A stretch of 64,000 nt of DNA from Rhabditoides inermis (Eukaryota > Nematoda > Chromadorea > Rhabditida > Rhabditidae), in assembly GCA_963966185.1 (NCBI GenBank), contig CAWZYM010000040.1, forward strand, positions 110,001 through 174,000, written 5' to 3'. The translations under genes were made by a program, and so were the position numbers. How positions within the stretch are numbered: the first letter of the stretch is position 1; each line of letters starts with the position of its first letter. Below are positions 46,501-55,799 of this stretch, piece by piece. A model generated the notes under the pieces. That model was not told where the DNA came from. It ran no database searches and saw only the letters and a program-made list of their open reading frames with translations.

Positions 46501-49500
46501 AACTCCCTTTCACAAAGAGTGGCTCAGGGTTTATTTGCATATGTGATAGATCGGCGTCCATCAGTTTCGGTATTTTGCGTGTTCTCTCATTTTGGATTGC
46601 GACTCGCATGCGCACTCGCAATTGTTCGAGGTCTCCCACCGAGTGGAAGAGTGGTCGATTATCGATTAGTTGTTCCAGAATCAATACGATCCGCAGACCA
46701 CAATTCATCTCATGTCTCTCCTGCTTACTGTACTCAGCGGGGCAGGCATACTGTATCTCTCGGCCAAATAGCCGCGTCAGTTTGGCTTTCGATCGATAAT
46801 CAATCGATTCTCGTTGCCTCGGGTCATATGCGATTGCTCTGTCACTCGCCTTTTCAGCGACGACAAGCATCCAATGTTCCTTGTGGTGGTACGGTAGCAC
46901 CACTCTCTCATATTTCTCGTCATTCATAGACGGATGCACTTCTATTTCACTCGCTTTGTAATTCCATATCACTCCGCGCACGATAGCCGGATTGATAATG
47001 AAAGTGCTGGTGTCTCGGTATTTGGTGAGAAGGTATGCGTGAATCGCCTGGTTGCTCATTCGCGAATTCACACCCTCACTGAAGTTCAGACAGGCAAACG
47101 CCCGCTTCGTCTTATCGTTTTGTATTTGATATTCATGAAATTCGTCATTTGATTCTGCACTTACGTCACTCTGTGACGTCACTTCACGTACAATATTCTC
47201 TTCCACTTGTTCGATTTCCACAATCAGGTCGCCCGGTGGGCTGTGTTCCATTGGGGTGGTGTGATCATCGATTGATGGTATCGATTGCATTGATTTATTG
47301 ATGTCTCCCTCTCTCCCCTCAGAGGGGGAGTGAGTTTCGTATTGGGTGGGCGCGCGTCCCTCTCTCTCTTCTCTCCCGGTCACACCAGCTGGCAGCGAGG
47401 TGTGAGCAGGCTCGAGTGTAGCCGATAGTTCTCCCTCCACTCTCGCCACACTTTCGCGACTCGAGTGGGGGATTTCGATTGTGCTATCATGTTCGCATTC
47501 TCGCGCAGTAGATGTAGAGCAGCCAGCAGTCTCTTCGCATAGCATACTCTGCGTCTCTGTCTCAGTCATTGATTTATCGATCTGACCCGGATCAATGCGG
47601 GCTCTCTTTGCCTGCGCACTGTCCGCTCCCTTTCTCTTCCTCTTCTCTCTCCCTGCCCCGACCGTGGGAACGGGCGGAGAGAGGGGAGAGGTGATATCAT
47701 CAGCCACTGTCTGATCAGCTGTTTGCTGTGTGAGGGATGATGGGGCATCCAGTGTCGTTTCCGACACAGACTCCACACAATCATCCTGACTTTTCTGTTG
47801 CCTTCTCTCTTTGTGGATCGCTTCTTTCGCGTTCATCAGCTGTTTTCTGAGGGCTTCTTGTCCCTCTTCAAATCCTTGTAGTTCTGGGTGTGATTCGAGC
47901 GCATGTTTTCGAGCATGCCTCATTTGAGGAAACTCTTTTTTGCATACTCTGCACACATTCACGATGTACATTGCTGATTTTGTGTTCGGTTCGAGATTCA
48001 ACTCGCTTTTCCATGGGCAATATGCAGTTCTTATTTGGCCGCATTGTCTGTAGTGTAGCGCCACGCCATTCGTTCTCAGGTGTGATGTATATGATGCATT
48101 GCACCCACCGCACTTTACTCTTCCGGCAGCGGGTATCAATACATGTATTTTTCCATTTTTCAATATCGATTCATCTGTCATCAATTCATCCCCTCCTCCG
48201 AAGAATAGGGGGTCATTGTTTATCAGTGGTTGATATGTATATTCAGCCGTAGGCACAACGTGACTAGTGTTCTCTTCACACTGCACACTCTGCGTCTCTG
48301 CCTTGATTATCGATTTATCGATTGCATTGATGTGAGCACTCCCTGCGTGCGCTCTGTCTTCCCTCTCCCTCTCTCTCCTCTCACCCGCACCCACAGGCGT
48401 GGGAACAGGCTGCGAAAAGAGCGAGTGGTGTGTATCTTTCACCTGTCTCGGTGTATATGCAAATTCGCACAGTTTCTCTCCATTCTTCTTCCCATTGATC
48501 ATTTCACCTTCAGGATGGTTTTTGTACACGGTTTTGTGCCACGTTTCGTGCAGTATTCCCTGCATCTTTTGCATTTGCCGTCGGGCTTTCACCCTTCTTT
48601 TTCTGTTCAATCGTTCGCTTTTCCACACTCTCTTCCCCCTCCTCCACAGTGAGAGAAAGAGTAGGAGTGATAGGATCGGGCCGGCACGATTCACACCGTC
48701 CGAGATATGAGCGCCTTTTGGTCGCAGATGGTATTCCAGGATGGTCTTATCAAAGGTGATTTCTTTCACGTACATTATGCTGTCCATTATTCTGAGCACT
48801 TCACTCATTGTTTCCTTCATTTCTTCCCATCTTTTCTTCAGATAGTCTCCAGTTGACTCCTTTTTCCAATCATTCCATCTATTACCCGATGTTGGGTTGG
48901 ATTCTAGATCAGTGTTGATTTGCATGAGGTGATAGCCAATATCGATCGATACTGCAGGGAGGGAGGGGAGAGGGGGACACTGGCGGGAACCAGTGATACA
49001 TCCACAATCCAACACACAACCACACAGACACGAACGCCGAAAGCACACACCAAACGCGATAGTATTGATTGGTTCATCCACTTTTGAGGTGGGGTTTTGT
49101 TCATCCACTTTTGAGGTGGCGGTTTGTTCATCCACTTTTGAGGTGGCAGTTGGTTCATCCACTTTTGAGGTGGCAGTTGGTTCATCCACTTTTGAGGTGG
49201 CAGTTGGTTCATCCACTTTTGAGGTGGCAGTTGGTTCATCCACTTTTGAGGTGGCAGTTGGTTCATCCACTTTTGAGGTGGCAGTTTGTTCATCCACCTG
49301 AGAGGTGGGCCACACATCAGCGGGTAATTGCAACGGTATCAAGTGAGAGAGTCGCGAGTGAGCAATTCTATAGGGTGATGTCAACTGGGGGTGAGAGGGG
49401 GCTGTGGACACAGTGTGAACACGCATATAATCGATATCATTGAGGGTCACAGGCCGGATGGGGACGACAATGTGAGCAGAAAGAGTTATTAGGATGGTGG

Positions 49501-49561
49501 ACAGCATAGGGAATGTAAGTTGACGAAAAACACCCGATGAAGACAGACCAAGAAGAGCCAT
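43568..49561 (-). CDS. retrotransposon polyprotein: zinc fingers, Ulp1-like protease, reverse transcriptase, restriction-like endonuclease
   Basis: About 1997 residues from the ATG at 49561, with no internal stop; the frame stays open for four codons upstream (to 49573), inside the SL1 exon. Residues 89-163 are a VDEPTATSK repeat. Two zinc-finger-like motifs (C484, C487, H503, C507 and C537, C540, H553, H558) probably bind target DNA. A bipartite basic stretch at 640-655 may be a nuclear signal. A Ulp1-type cysteine protease (about 817-972) keeps its triad H896, D913 and C954. The reverse transcriptase (about 1172-1487) has GPDG, LDLANAF with D1304, KQGDPISP and FADD with D1404 and D1405. A CCHC knuckle (C1780, C1783, H1793, C1798) precedes the endonuclease with PD at 1847-1848, D1863 and K-x-x-K-Y at 1882-1886. 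All catalytic residues are intact, so the element may be active. The protein should make first-strand cDNA by target-primed reverse transcription at U5. Confidence 0.96.
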   Translation of the reverse strand: MALLGLSSSGVFRQLTFPMLSTILITLSAHIVVPIRPVTLNDIDYMRVHTVSTAPSHPQLTSPYRIAHSRLSHLIPLQLPADVWPTSQVDEQTATSKVDEPTATSKVDEPTATSKVDEPTATSKVDEPTATSKVDEPTATSKVDEQTATSKVDEQNPTSKVDEPINTIAFGVCFRRSCLCGCVLDCGCITGSRQCPPLPSLPAVSIDIGYHLMQINTDLESNPTSGNRWNDWKKESTGDYLKKRWEEMKETMSEVLRIMDSIMYVKEITFDKTILEYHLRPKGAHISDGVNRAGPILSLLLFLSLWRRGKRVWKSERLNRKRRVKARRQMQKMQGILHETWHKTVYKNHPEGEMINGKKNGEKLCEFAYTPRQVKDTHHSLFSQPVPTPVGAGERREREREDRAHAGSAHINAIDKSIIKAETQSVQCEENTSHVVPTAEYTYQPLINNDPLFFGGGDELMTDESILKNGKIHVLIPAAGRVKCGGCNASYTSHLRTNGVALHYRQCGQIRTAYCPWKSELNLEPNTKSAMYIVNVCRVCKKEFPQMRHARKHALESHPELQGFEEGQEALRKQLMNAKEAIHKERRQQKSQDDCVESVSETTLDAPSSLTQQTADQTVADDITSPLSPPVPTVGAGREKRKRKGADSAQAKRARIDPGQIDKSMTETETQSMLCEETAGCSTSTARECEHDSTIEIPHSSRESVARVEGELSATLEPAHTSLPAGVTGREEREGRAPTQYETHSPSEGREGDINKSMQSIPSIDDHTTPMEHSPPGDLIVEIEQVEENIVREVTSQSDVSAESNDEFHEYQIQNDKTKRAFACLNFSEGVNSRMSNQAIHAYLLTKYRDTSTFIINPAIVRGVIWNYKASEIEVHPSMNDEKYERVVLPYHHKEHWMLVVAEKASDRAIAYDPRQRESIDYRSKAKLTRLFGREIQYACPAEYSKQERHEMNCGLRIVLILEQLIDNRPLFHSVGDLEQLRVRMRVAIQNERTRKIPKLMDADLSHMQINPEPLFVKGSWYEKLAQAAAFEQVEYVADTFVRHAYLLKKDKITEAYKLLNDDLPSCESLDDRPMHPKKGKSNKAPPPRDVKELRVLYRENKALAVKRILGEESKHCEIGINRVENYFRKTTTAHPCDNEAVRRLAANLPRLNISESLLRRFGKKEVMEVMKKKSDTASGPDGTVYSDLLKADPDVSFMTALFNRCLREQRIPKSWKETDVTLIYKKGDEMDIENWRPISLMNVIYKVYTTLLTKRVCEVKGIISDCQKGFTNKEGCLENIALLRTPIHHIKSIKGDVCVSWLDLANAFGSVPHTAILEALRAFGFPPEFRNIIADLYQGATMRVNTKNDQTRNIAINAGVKQGDPISPVLFNITLEMLIRAHKKRVNPMKILGQKFSLLAFADDMAIVTKTHSEMQYQLDKMAEDAKQINLIFKPRKCGTLTIQKGKVVQKETKMYNQCISVLGENDSYKYLGVNVGFREIIEPTETLNQMTIDMRKLAAVRGHLSCDQLRDAIKTFVMSRLNYIAMNDKCSMNSINELERTLACTISHIQNVKTGVPKPYLYCSKGLHMQHPKDTMYSGSLNTTMKLLWSDDTFIQTVFWNLLEYVAITWIGPQQASTCDKKELCARYLNDENIGYRIGSYGGQTNMMRNCREAVRHMRRSLHLFEVKWIDNQLVVEIQATPTSKKSTTGPKAKHLLKRRITAALDECNVERMSTEYATMSNNFDMFMQDSRNARILKNNQPYVTDSALEWRHRAMLDTLPLKGARTNTRSAECDRMCTSCNENQLESLSHVLNRCKVHLGMGMVERHNNIQDIIVAAAEKAAVNRNAWIETDTRNSIDGGNLRPDIVLSRESEKQVVILDVRVSFGNGIASFERAATDKIEKYTAIAETYKALGYTVSLHPFLVSSLGDYWKENDEAMKSLGIPKSEWSELISQIQGETLEYSKAIYYMHTMGEAYSPKYGKNRPEKALKMIDRYKQYYARRAEERENDNMQRQ
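49062..49310. repeat. 27-bp coding minisatellite in the retrotransposon ORF
   Basis: About nine copies of a 27-bp unit encoding VDE(P/Q)TATSK; the five central copies are identical. It stays in frame, so copy number can change without breaking the ORF. Confidence 0.95.
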
Positions 49562-49863
49562 CAGTAACCTCAAACTTGGGTAATTAAACCGGGCGACACG
49601 GATGCCGGGCTCGCCAATCTAATCAATAGAGAGCAGAGAGAACATTCCTGGCGAACAACACACAGATAACTGTATCGTTGGGGAAAGGCGCATCCAAACT
49701 CATCATGGTCAAGCTGCGCACACATCCAAGGGGAGATGGGAGTGTTGCTTTGTCAACGTGCGTGTGTGGCACATGTGCTCCCCTGCTCAATCCCCTCCCC
49801 CCCCATCAACTATCGATTCATCGCTCATTCTCTCGCCAATCGCATTACAAAGCATAGCAGCGT
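49562..49863 (-). other. 5' leader of the U5-inserted retrotransposon
   Basis: About 300 bp between the U5 junction and the first ATG, with the SL1 exon at its downstream end. Members of this group often start with a self-cleaving HDV-like ribozyme; I could not confirm such a fold by eye. Confidence 0.8.
49569..49590 (-). other. nematode SL1 spliced-leader exon embedded in the retrotransposon
   Basis: An exact 22-nt match to the nematode SL1 exon (begins GGTTTAATTACCC, ends GTTTGAG), read toward the ORF. It is followed by GTTACTG and then the ATG at 49561. The downstream GT resembles the SL donor site, but the rest of an SL RNA (Sm site, stems) does not follow. It may be a relic of an ancestral SL1 insertion site or a retained functional leader. 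Confidence 0.93.
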
Positions 49864-49928
49864 ACGGAATTCTTTAGTAAAAGGCGAAAGAATTTCACGG
49901 TTAACTGTCGGTTCGCAAGAGGATGCAT
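49864..49928 (-). pseudogene. U5 snRNA, copy 31, 5' part
   Basis: Holds the 5' strand, loop I and CCGT; joined to the 5' end of the retrotransposon. Together with 43243-43295 it lacks only GGCGGC. Confidence 0.92.
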
Positions 49929-50059
49929 AACACCATCCATTGGCTGACAAAAGCAGAAGCCGCGGCAAAAGGGCGCCGGGTTCACCGCCATCGTCTTGCA
50001 AGAGCAAAACAGTGAGAGACGCATAATAGGACAGCGAGGGTGAACTGAACAAAAAGTTC

Positions 50060-50130
50060 TGGAGGTATGGGGAATTGAACCCCAGCCCTCTCCCATGCTA
50101 AGGGAGCGCTCTACCACTGAGCTATACCCC
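50060..50130 (-). tRNA. tRNA-Ala(AGC), copy 32, one-base acceptor deletion
   Basis: As copy 9. Confidence 0.9.
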
Positions 50131-50473
50131 ATGTGAGAGAGACGAAGATAAAAGTGTAGACACGCGGACTGGATCTGCCAGCGGGGAATGAAAAGGTACG
50201 ACTATGGCAGGGATCGAACCTGCAATTGAAATCTTCTCCTTCGTAGGTCGTAGGACTACGCGTTATTCATTGCGCCACACAGGATATTCTTATTGAGCTC
50301 CGCATGTTTCGTGAGTGTTTGATCATTTAATATATTCTCGCTAACATTGATAACTAGTAACCTGCAGAAGATGTTATCGAAAAAAAAACGTTATGAACGG
50401 TAACCGCTTGATCAACAATAGTGATGAGTTGAAGATAATAAAAGAACAAAACCGATGGTAACAACAAAAGATA

Positions 50474-50546
50474 CGACCATGGCAGGGATCGAACCTGCAA
50501 TCTTCTGCTCCGTAGGCAGACGCGTTATCCATTGCGCCACACGGCC
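50474..50546 (-). tRNA. tRNA-Arg(ACG), copy 32
   Basis: Same as copy 1. Confidence 0.97.
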
Positions 50547-50802
50547 ACGCTCTGCTCTCACTCTAAAGCCAAGATGAGCGGTGACCCACCCTGCAACTGT
50601 TGCTTTTTCTCCAACACCAGCTGCCATGACTGTGACACGATTAAACCTTCATTCTTCATTGATTTTCACTGTTGCAAACGGTCGCACTGTGATGTTCTCT
50701 CTATAAAAGGTGACCTGTGACCTAGCCCGAAGCGCTGGCTTCTCGGTCGTCCGACTGACACGACTTTGAAATCGTATTTTTTTTAAAACAACGTTCGTAT
50801 TT

Positions 50803-50926
50803 ATGTCCCGCTCTTTCGAGGGGATTCCAAAAATCATAGAAACTCATATTTGCAAGCCGCCACGGAATTCTTTAGTAAAAGGCGAAAGAATTTCACGGTT
50901 AACTGTCGGTTCGCAAGAGGATGCAT
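50803..50926 (-). ncRNA. U5 snRNA, copy 32
   Basis: As copy 1. Confidence 0.92.
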
Positions 50927-51057
50927 AACACCATCCATTGGCTGACAAAAGCAGAAGCCGCGGCAAAAGGGCGCCGGGTTCACCGCCATCGTCTTGCAAG
51001 AGCAAAACAGTGAGAGACGCATAATAGGACAGCGAGGGTGAACTGAACAAAAAGTTC

Positions 51058-51128
51058 TGGAGGTATGGGGAATTGAACCCCAGCCCTCTCCCATGCTAAG
51101 GGAGCGCTCTACCACTGAGCTATACCCC
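51058..51128 (-). tRNA. tRNA-Ala(AGC), copy 33, one-base acceptor deletion
   Basis: As copy 9. Confidence 0.9.
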
Positions 51129-51471
51129 ATGTGAGAGAGACGAAGATAAAAGTGTAGACACGCGGACTGGATCTGCCAGCGGGGAATGAAAAGGTACGAC
51201 TATGGCAGGGATCGAACCTGCAATTGAAATCTTCTCCTTCGTAGGTCGTAGGACTACGCGTTATTCATTGCGCCACACAGGATATTCTTATTGAGCTCCG
51301 CATGTTTCGTGAGTGTTTGATCATTTAATATATTCTCGCTAACATTGATAACTAGTAACCTGCAGAAGATGTTATCGAAAAAAAAACGTTATGAACGGTA
51401 ACCGCTTGATCAACAATAGTGATGAGTTGAAGATAATAAAAGAACAAAACCGATGGTAACAACAAAAGATA

Positions 51472-51544
51472 CGACCATGGCAGGGATCGAACCTGCAATC
51501 TTCTGCTCCGTAGGCAGACGCGTTATCCATTGCGCCACACGGCC
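51472..51544 (-). tRNA. tRNA-Arg(ACG), copy 33
   Basis: Same as copy 1. Confidence 0.97.
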
Positions 51545-51800
51545 ACGCTCTGCTCTCACTCTAAAGCCAAGATGAGCGGTGACCCACCCTGCAACTGTTG
51601 CTTTTTCTCCAACACCAGCTGCCATGACTGTGACACGATTAAACCTTCATTCTTCATTGATTTTCACTGTTGCAAACGGTCGCACTGTGATGTTCTCTCT
51701 ATAAAAGGTGACCTGTGACCTAGCCCGAAGCGCTGGCTTCTCGGTCGTCCGACTGACACGACTTTGAAATCGTATTTTTTTTAAAACAACGTTCGTATTT

Positions 51801-51924
51801 ATGTCCCGCTCTTTCGAGGGGATTCCAAAAATCATAGAAACTCATATTTGCAAGCCGCCACGGAATTCTTTAGTAAAAGGCGAAAGAATTTCACGGTTAA
51901 CTGTCGGTTCGCAAGAGGATGCAT
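51801..51924 (-). ncRNA. U5 snRNA, copy 33
   Basis: As copy 1. Confidence 0.92.
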
Positions 51925-52055
51925 AACACCATCCATTGGCTGACAAAAGCAGAAGCCGCGGCAAAAGGGCGCCGGGTTCACCGCCATCGTCTTGCAAGAG
52001 CAAAACAGTGAGAGACGCATAATAGGACAGCGAGGGTGAACTGAACAAAAAGTTC

Positions 52056-52126
52056 TGGAGGTATGGGGAATTGAACCCCAGCCCTCTCCCATGCTAAGGG
52101 AGCGCTCTACCACTGAGCTATACCCC
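52056..52126 (-). tRNA. tRNA-Ala(AGC), copy 34, one-base acceptor deletion
   Basis: As copy 9. Confidence 0.9.
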
Positions 52127-52469
52127 ATGTGAGAGAGACGAAGATAAAAGTGTAGACACGCGGACTGGATCTGCCAGCGGGGAATGAAAAGGTACGACTA
52201 TGGCAGGGATCGAACCTGCAATTGAAATCTTCTCCTTCGTAGGTCGTAGGACTACGCGTTATTCATTGCGCCACACAGGATATTCTTATTGAGCTCCGCA
52301 TGTTTCGTGAGTGTTTGATCATTTAATATATTCTCGCTAACATTGATAACTAGTAACCTGCAGAAGATGTTATCGAAAAAAAAACGTTATGAACGGTAAC
52401 CGCTTGATCAACAATAGTGATGAGTTGAAGATAATAAAAGAACAAAACCGATGGTAACAACAAAAGATA

Positions 52470-52542
52470 CGACCATGGCAGGGATCGAACCTGCAATCTT
52501 CTGCTCCGTAGGCAGACGCGTTATCCATTGCGCCACACGGCC
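52470..52542 (-). tRNA. tRNA-Arg(ACG), copy 34
   Basis: Same as copy 1. Confidence 0.97.
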
Positions 52543-52798
52543 ACGCTCTGCTCTCACTCTAAAGCCAAGATGAGCGGTGACCCACCCTGCAACTGTTGCT
52601 TTTTCTCCAACACCAGCTGCCATGACTGTGACACGATTAAACCTTCATTCTTCATTGATTTTCACTGTTGCAAACGGTCGCACTGTGATGTTCTCTCTAT
52701 AAAAGGTGACCTGTGACCTAGCCCGAAGCGCTGGCTTCTCGGTCGTCCGACTGACACGACTTTGAAATCGTATTTTTTTTAAAACAACGTTCGTATTT

Positions 52799-52922
52799 AT
52801 GTCCCGCTCTTTCGAGGGGATTCCAAAAATCATAGAAACTCATATTTGCAAGCCGCCACGGAATTCTTTAGTAAAAGGCGAAAGAATTTCACGGTTAACT
52901 GTCGGTTCGCAAGAGGATGCAT
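52799..52922 (-). ncRNA. U5 snRNA, copy 34
   Basis: As copy 1. Confidence 0.92.
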
Positions 52923-53053
52923 AACACCATCCATTGGCTGACAAAAGCAGAAGCCGCGGCAAAAGGGCGCCGGGTTCACCGCCATCGTCTTGCAAGAGCA
53001 AAACAGTGAGAGACGCATAATAGGACAGCGAGGGTGAACTGAACAAAAAGTTC

Positions 53054-53125
53054 TGGAGGTATGAGGAATTGAACCCCAGCCCTCTCCCATGCTAAGGGAG
53101 CGCTCTACCACTGAGCTATACCCCC
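53054..53125 (-). tRNA. tRNA-Ala(AGC), copy 35, T-stem wobble variant
   Basis: As copy 23. The unit also has two extra A in the A-run between the two arginine genes. Confidence 0.93.
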
Positions 53126-53470
53126 ATGTGAGAGAGACGAAGATAAAAGTGTAGACACGCGGACTGGATCTGCCAGCGGGGAATGAAAAGGTACGACTAT
53201 GGCAGGGATCGAACCTGCAATTGAAATCTTCTCCTTCGTAGGTCGTAGGACTACGCGTTATTCATTGCGCCACACAGGATATTCTTATTGAGCTCCGCAT
53301 GTTTCGTGAGTGTTTGATCATTTAATATATTCTCGCTAACATTGATAACTAGTAACCTGCAGAAGATGTTATCGAAAAAAAAAAACGTTATGAACGGTAA
53401 CCGCTTGATCAACAATAGTGATGAGTTGAAGATAATAAAAGAACAAAACCGATGGTAACAACAAAAGATA

Positions 53471-53543
53471 CGACCATGGCAGGGATCGAACCTGCAATCT
53501 TCTGCTCCGTAGGCAGACGCGTTATCCATTGCGCCACACGGCC
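53471..53543 (-). tRNA. tRNA-Arg(ACG), copy 35
   Basis: Same as copy 1. Confidence 0.97.
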
Positions 53544-53799
53544 ACGCTCTGCTCTCACTCTAAAGCCAAGATGAGCGGTGACCCACCCTGCAACTGTTGC
53601 TTTTTCTCCAACACCAGCTGCCATGACTGTGACACGATTAAACCTTCATTCTTCATTGATTTTCACTGTTGCAAACGGTCGCACTGTGATGTTCTCTCTA
53701 TAAAAGGTGACCTGTGACCTAGCCCGAAGCGCTGGCTTCTCGGTCGTCCGACTGACACGTCTTTGAATTCGTATTTTTTTTAAAACAACGTTCGTATTT

Positions 53800-53923
53800 A
53801 TGTCCCGCTCTTTCGAGGGGATTCCAAAAATCATAGAAACTCATATTTGCAAGCCGCCACGGAATTCTTTAGTAAAAGGCGAAAGAATTTCACGGTTAAC
53901 TGTCGGTTCGCAAGAGGATGCAT
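53800..53923 (-). ncRNA. U5 snRNA, copy 35
   Basis: As copy 1. Confidence 0.92.
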
Positions 53924-54054
53924 AACACCATCCATTGGCTGACAAAAGCAGAAGCCGCGGCAAAAGGGCGCCGGGTTCACCGCCATCGTCTTGCAAGAGC
54001 AAAACAGTGAGAGACGCATAATAGGACAGCGAGGGTGAACTGAACAAAAAGTTC

Positions 54055-54125
54055 TGGAGGTATGGGGAATTGAACCCCAGCCCTCTCCCATGCTAAGGGA
54101 GCGCTCTACCACTGAGCTATACCCC
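54055..54125 (-). tRNA. tRNA-Ala(AGC), copy 36, one-base acceptor deletion
   Basis: As copy 9; last copy of this form. Confidence 0.9.
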
Positions 54126-54469
54126 ATGTGAGAGAGACGAAGATAAAAGTGTAGACACGCGGACTGGATCTGCCAGCGGGGAATGAAAAGGTACGACTAT
54201 GGCAGGGATCGAACCTGCAATTGAAATCTTCTCCTTCGTAGGTCGTAGGACTACGCGTTATTCATTGCGCCACACAGGATATTCTTATTGAGCTCCGCAT
54301 GTTTCGTGAGTGTTTGATCATTTAATATATTCTCGCTAACATTGATAACTAGTAACCTGCAGAAGATGTTATCGAAAAAAAAAACGTTATGAACGGTAAC
54401 CGCTTGATCAACAATAGTGATGAGTTGAAGATAATAAAAGAACAAAACCGATGGTAACAACAAAAGATA

Positions 54470-54542
54470 CGACCATGGCAGGGATCGAACCTGCAATCTT
54501 CTGCTCCGTAGGCAGACGCGTTATCCATTGCGCCACACGGCC
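54470..54542 (-). tRNA. tRNA-Arg(ACG), copy 36
   Basis: Same as copy 1. Confidence 0.97.
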
Positions 54543-54799
54543 ACGCTCTGCTCTCACTCTAAAGCCAAGATGAGCGGTGACCCACCCTGCAACTGTTGCT
54601 TTTTCTCCAACACCAGCTGCCATGACTGTGACACGATTAAACCTTCATTCTTCATTGATTTTCACTGTTGCAAACGGTCGCACTGTGATGTTCTCTCTAT
54701 AAAAGGTGACCTGTGACCTAGCCCGAAGCGCTGGCTTCTCGGTCGTCCGACTGACACGACTTTGAAATCGTATTTTTTTTTAAAACAACGTTCGTATTT

Positions 54800-54923
54800 A
54801 TGTCCCGCTCTTTCGAGGGGATTCCAAAAACCATAGAAACTCATATTTGCAAGCCGCCACGGAATTCTTTAGTAAAAGGCGAAAGAATTTCACGGTTAAC
54901 TGTCGGTTCGCAAGAGGATGCAT
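54800..54923 (-). ncRNA. U5 snRNA, copy 36, altered Sm site
   Basis: One A-to-G change turns the Sm site GATTTTTGGA into GGTTTTTGGA. This removes the conserved A of the Sm motif and may weaken Sm-ring assembly. The rest is as copy 1. Confidence 0.88.
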
Positions 54924-55054
54924 AACACCATCCATTGGCTGACAAAAGCAGAAGCCGCGGCAAAAGGGCGCCGGGTTCACCGCCATCGTCTTGCAAGAGC
55001 AAAACAGTGAGAGACGCATAATAGGACAGCGAGGGTGAACTGAACAAAAAGTTC

Positions 55055-55126
55055 TGGAGGTATGGGGAATTGAACCCCAGCCCTCTCCCATGCTAAGGGA
55101 GCGCTCTACCACTGAGCTATACCCCC
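55055..55126 (-). tRNA. tRNA-Ala(AGC), copy 37
   Basis: Standard form, as in units 1-8. Confidence 0.97.
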
Positions 55127-55469
55127 ATGTGAGAGAGACGAAGATAAAAGTGTAGACACGCGGACTGGATCTGCCAGCGGGGAATGAAAAGGTACGACTA
55201 TGGCAGGGATCGAACCTGCAATTGAAATCTTCTCCTTCGTAGGTCGTAGGACTACGCGTTATTCATTGCGCCACACAGGATATTCTTATTGAGCTCCGCA
55301 TGTTTCGTGAGTGTTTGATCATTTAATATATTCTCGCTAACATTGATAACTAGTAACCTGCAGAAGATGTTATCGAAAAAAAAACGTTATGAACGGTAAC
55401 CGCTTGATCAACAATAGTGATGAGTTGAAGATAATAAAAGAACAAAACCGATGGTAACAACAAAAGATA

Positions 55470-55542
55470 CGACCATGGCAGGGATCGAACCTGCAATCTT
55501 CTGCTCCGTAGGCAGACGCGTTATCCATTGCGCCACACGGCC
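55470..55542 (-). tRNA. tRNA-Arg(ACG), copy 37
   Basis: Same as copy 1. Confidence 0.97.
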
Positions 55543-55799
55543 ACGCTCTGCTCTCACTCTAAAGCCAAGATGAGCGGTGACCCACCCTGCAACTGTTGCT
55601 TTTTCTCCAACACCAGCTGCCATGACTGTGACACGATTAAACCTTCATTCTTCATTGATTTTCACTGTTGCAAACGGTCGCACTGTGATGTTCTCTCTAT
55701 AAAAGGTGACCTGTGACCTAGCCCGAAGCGCTGGCTTCTCGGTCGTCCGACTGACACGACTTTGAAATCGTATTTTTTTTTAAAACAACGTTCGTATTT

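Larger units (their letters stand above)
43296..49863 (-). mobile_element. full-length non-LTR retrotransposon (NeSL/R2/Utopia-like group) inserted in U5 snRNA
   Basis: A 6568-bp insertion in the same orientation as the host U5 gene. It has a 5' leader (49562-49863), one intact ORF (43568-49561) and a 3' UTR of 272 bp without a poly(A) tail, ending in CTCTTTTATAA. There are no terminal repeats. Compared with an empty unit, the six bases GGCGGC of U5 are missing at the junction, so integration made a small target deletion rather than a duplication. Restriction-like endonuclease, Ulp1-type protease and insertion in a multicopy RNA gene are the marks of the NeSL and Utopia branches of early non-LTR elements. 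Co-transcription from the U5 promoter is possible given the orientation. Confidence 0.95.

Noticed and set aside
43866..48710. Plus-strand open frames opposite the retrotransposon ORF
   Set aside because: Shadows of the long minus-strand ORF; no domains.
49062..49310. CRISPR-like array
   Set aside because: Direct 27-bp repeats without spacers, in frame inside an ORF of a eukaryotic element.
53750..53775. Compensatory changes in the candidate short RNA of unit 35
   Set aside because: The two A-to-T changes do not pair with each other; one breaks a stem pair.
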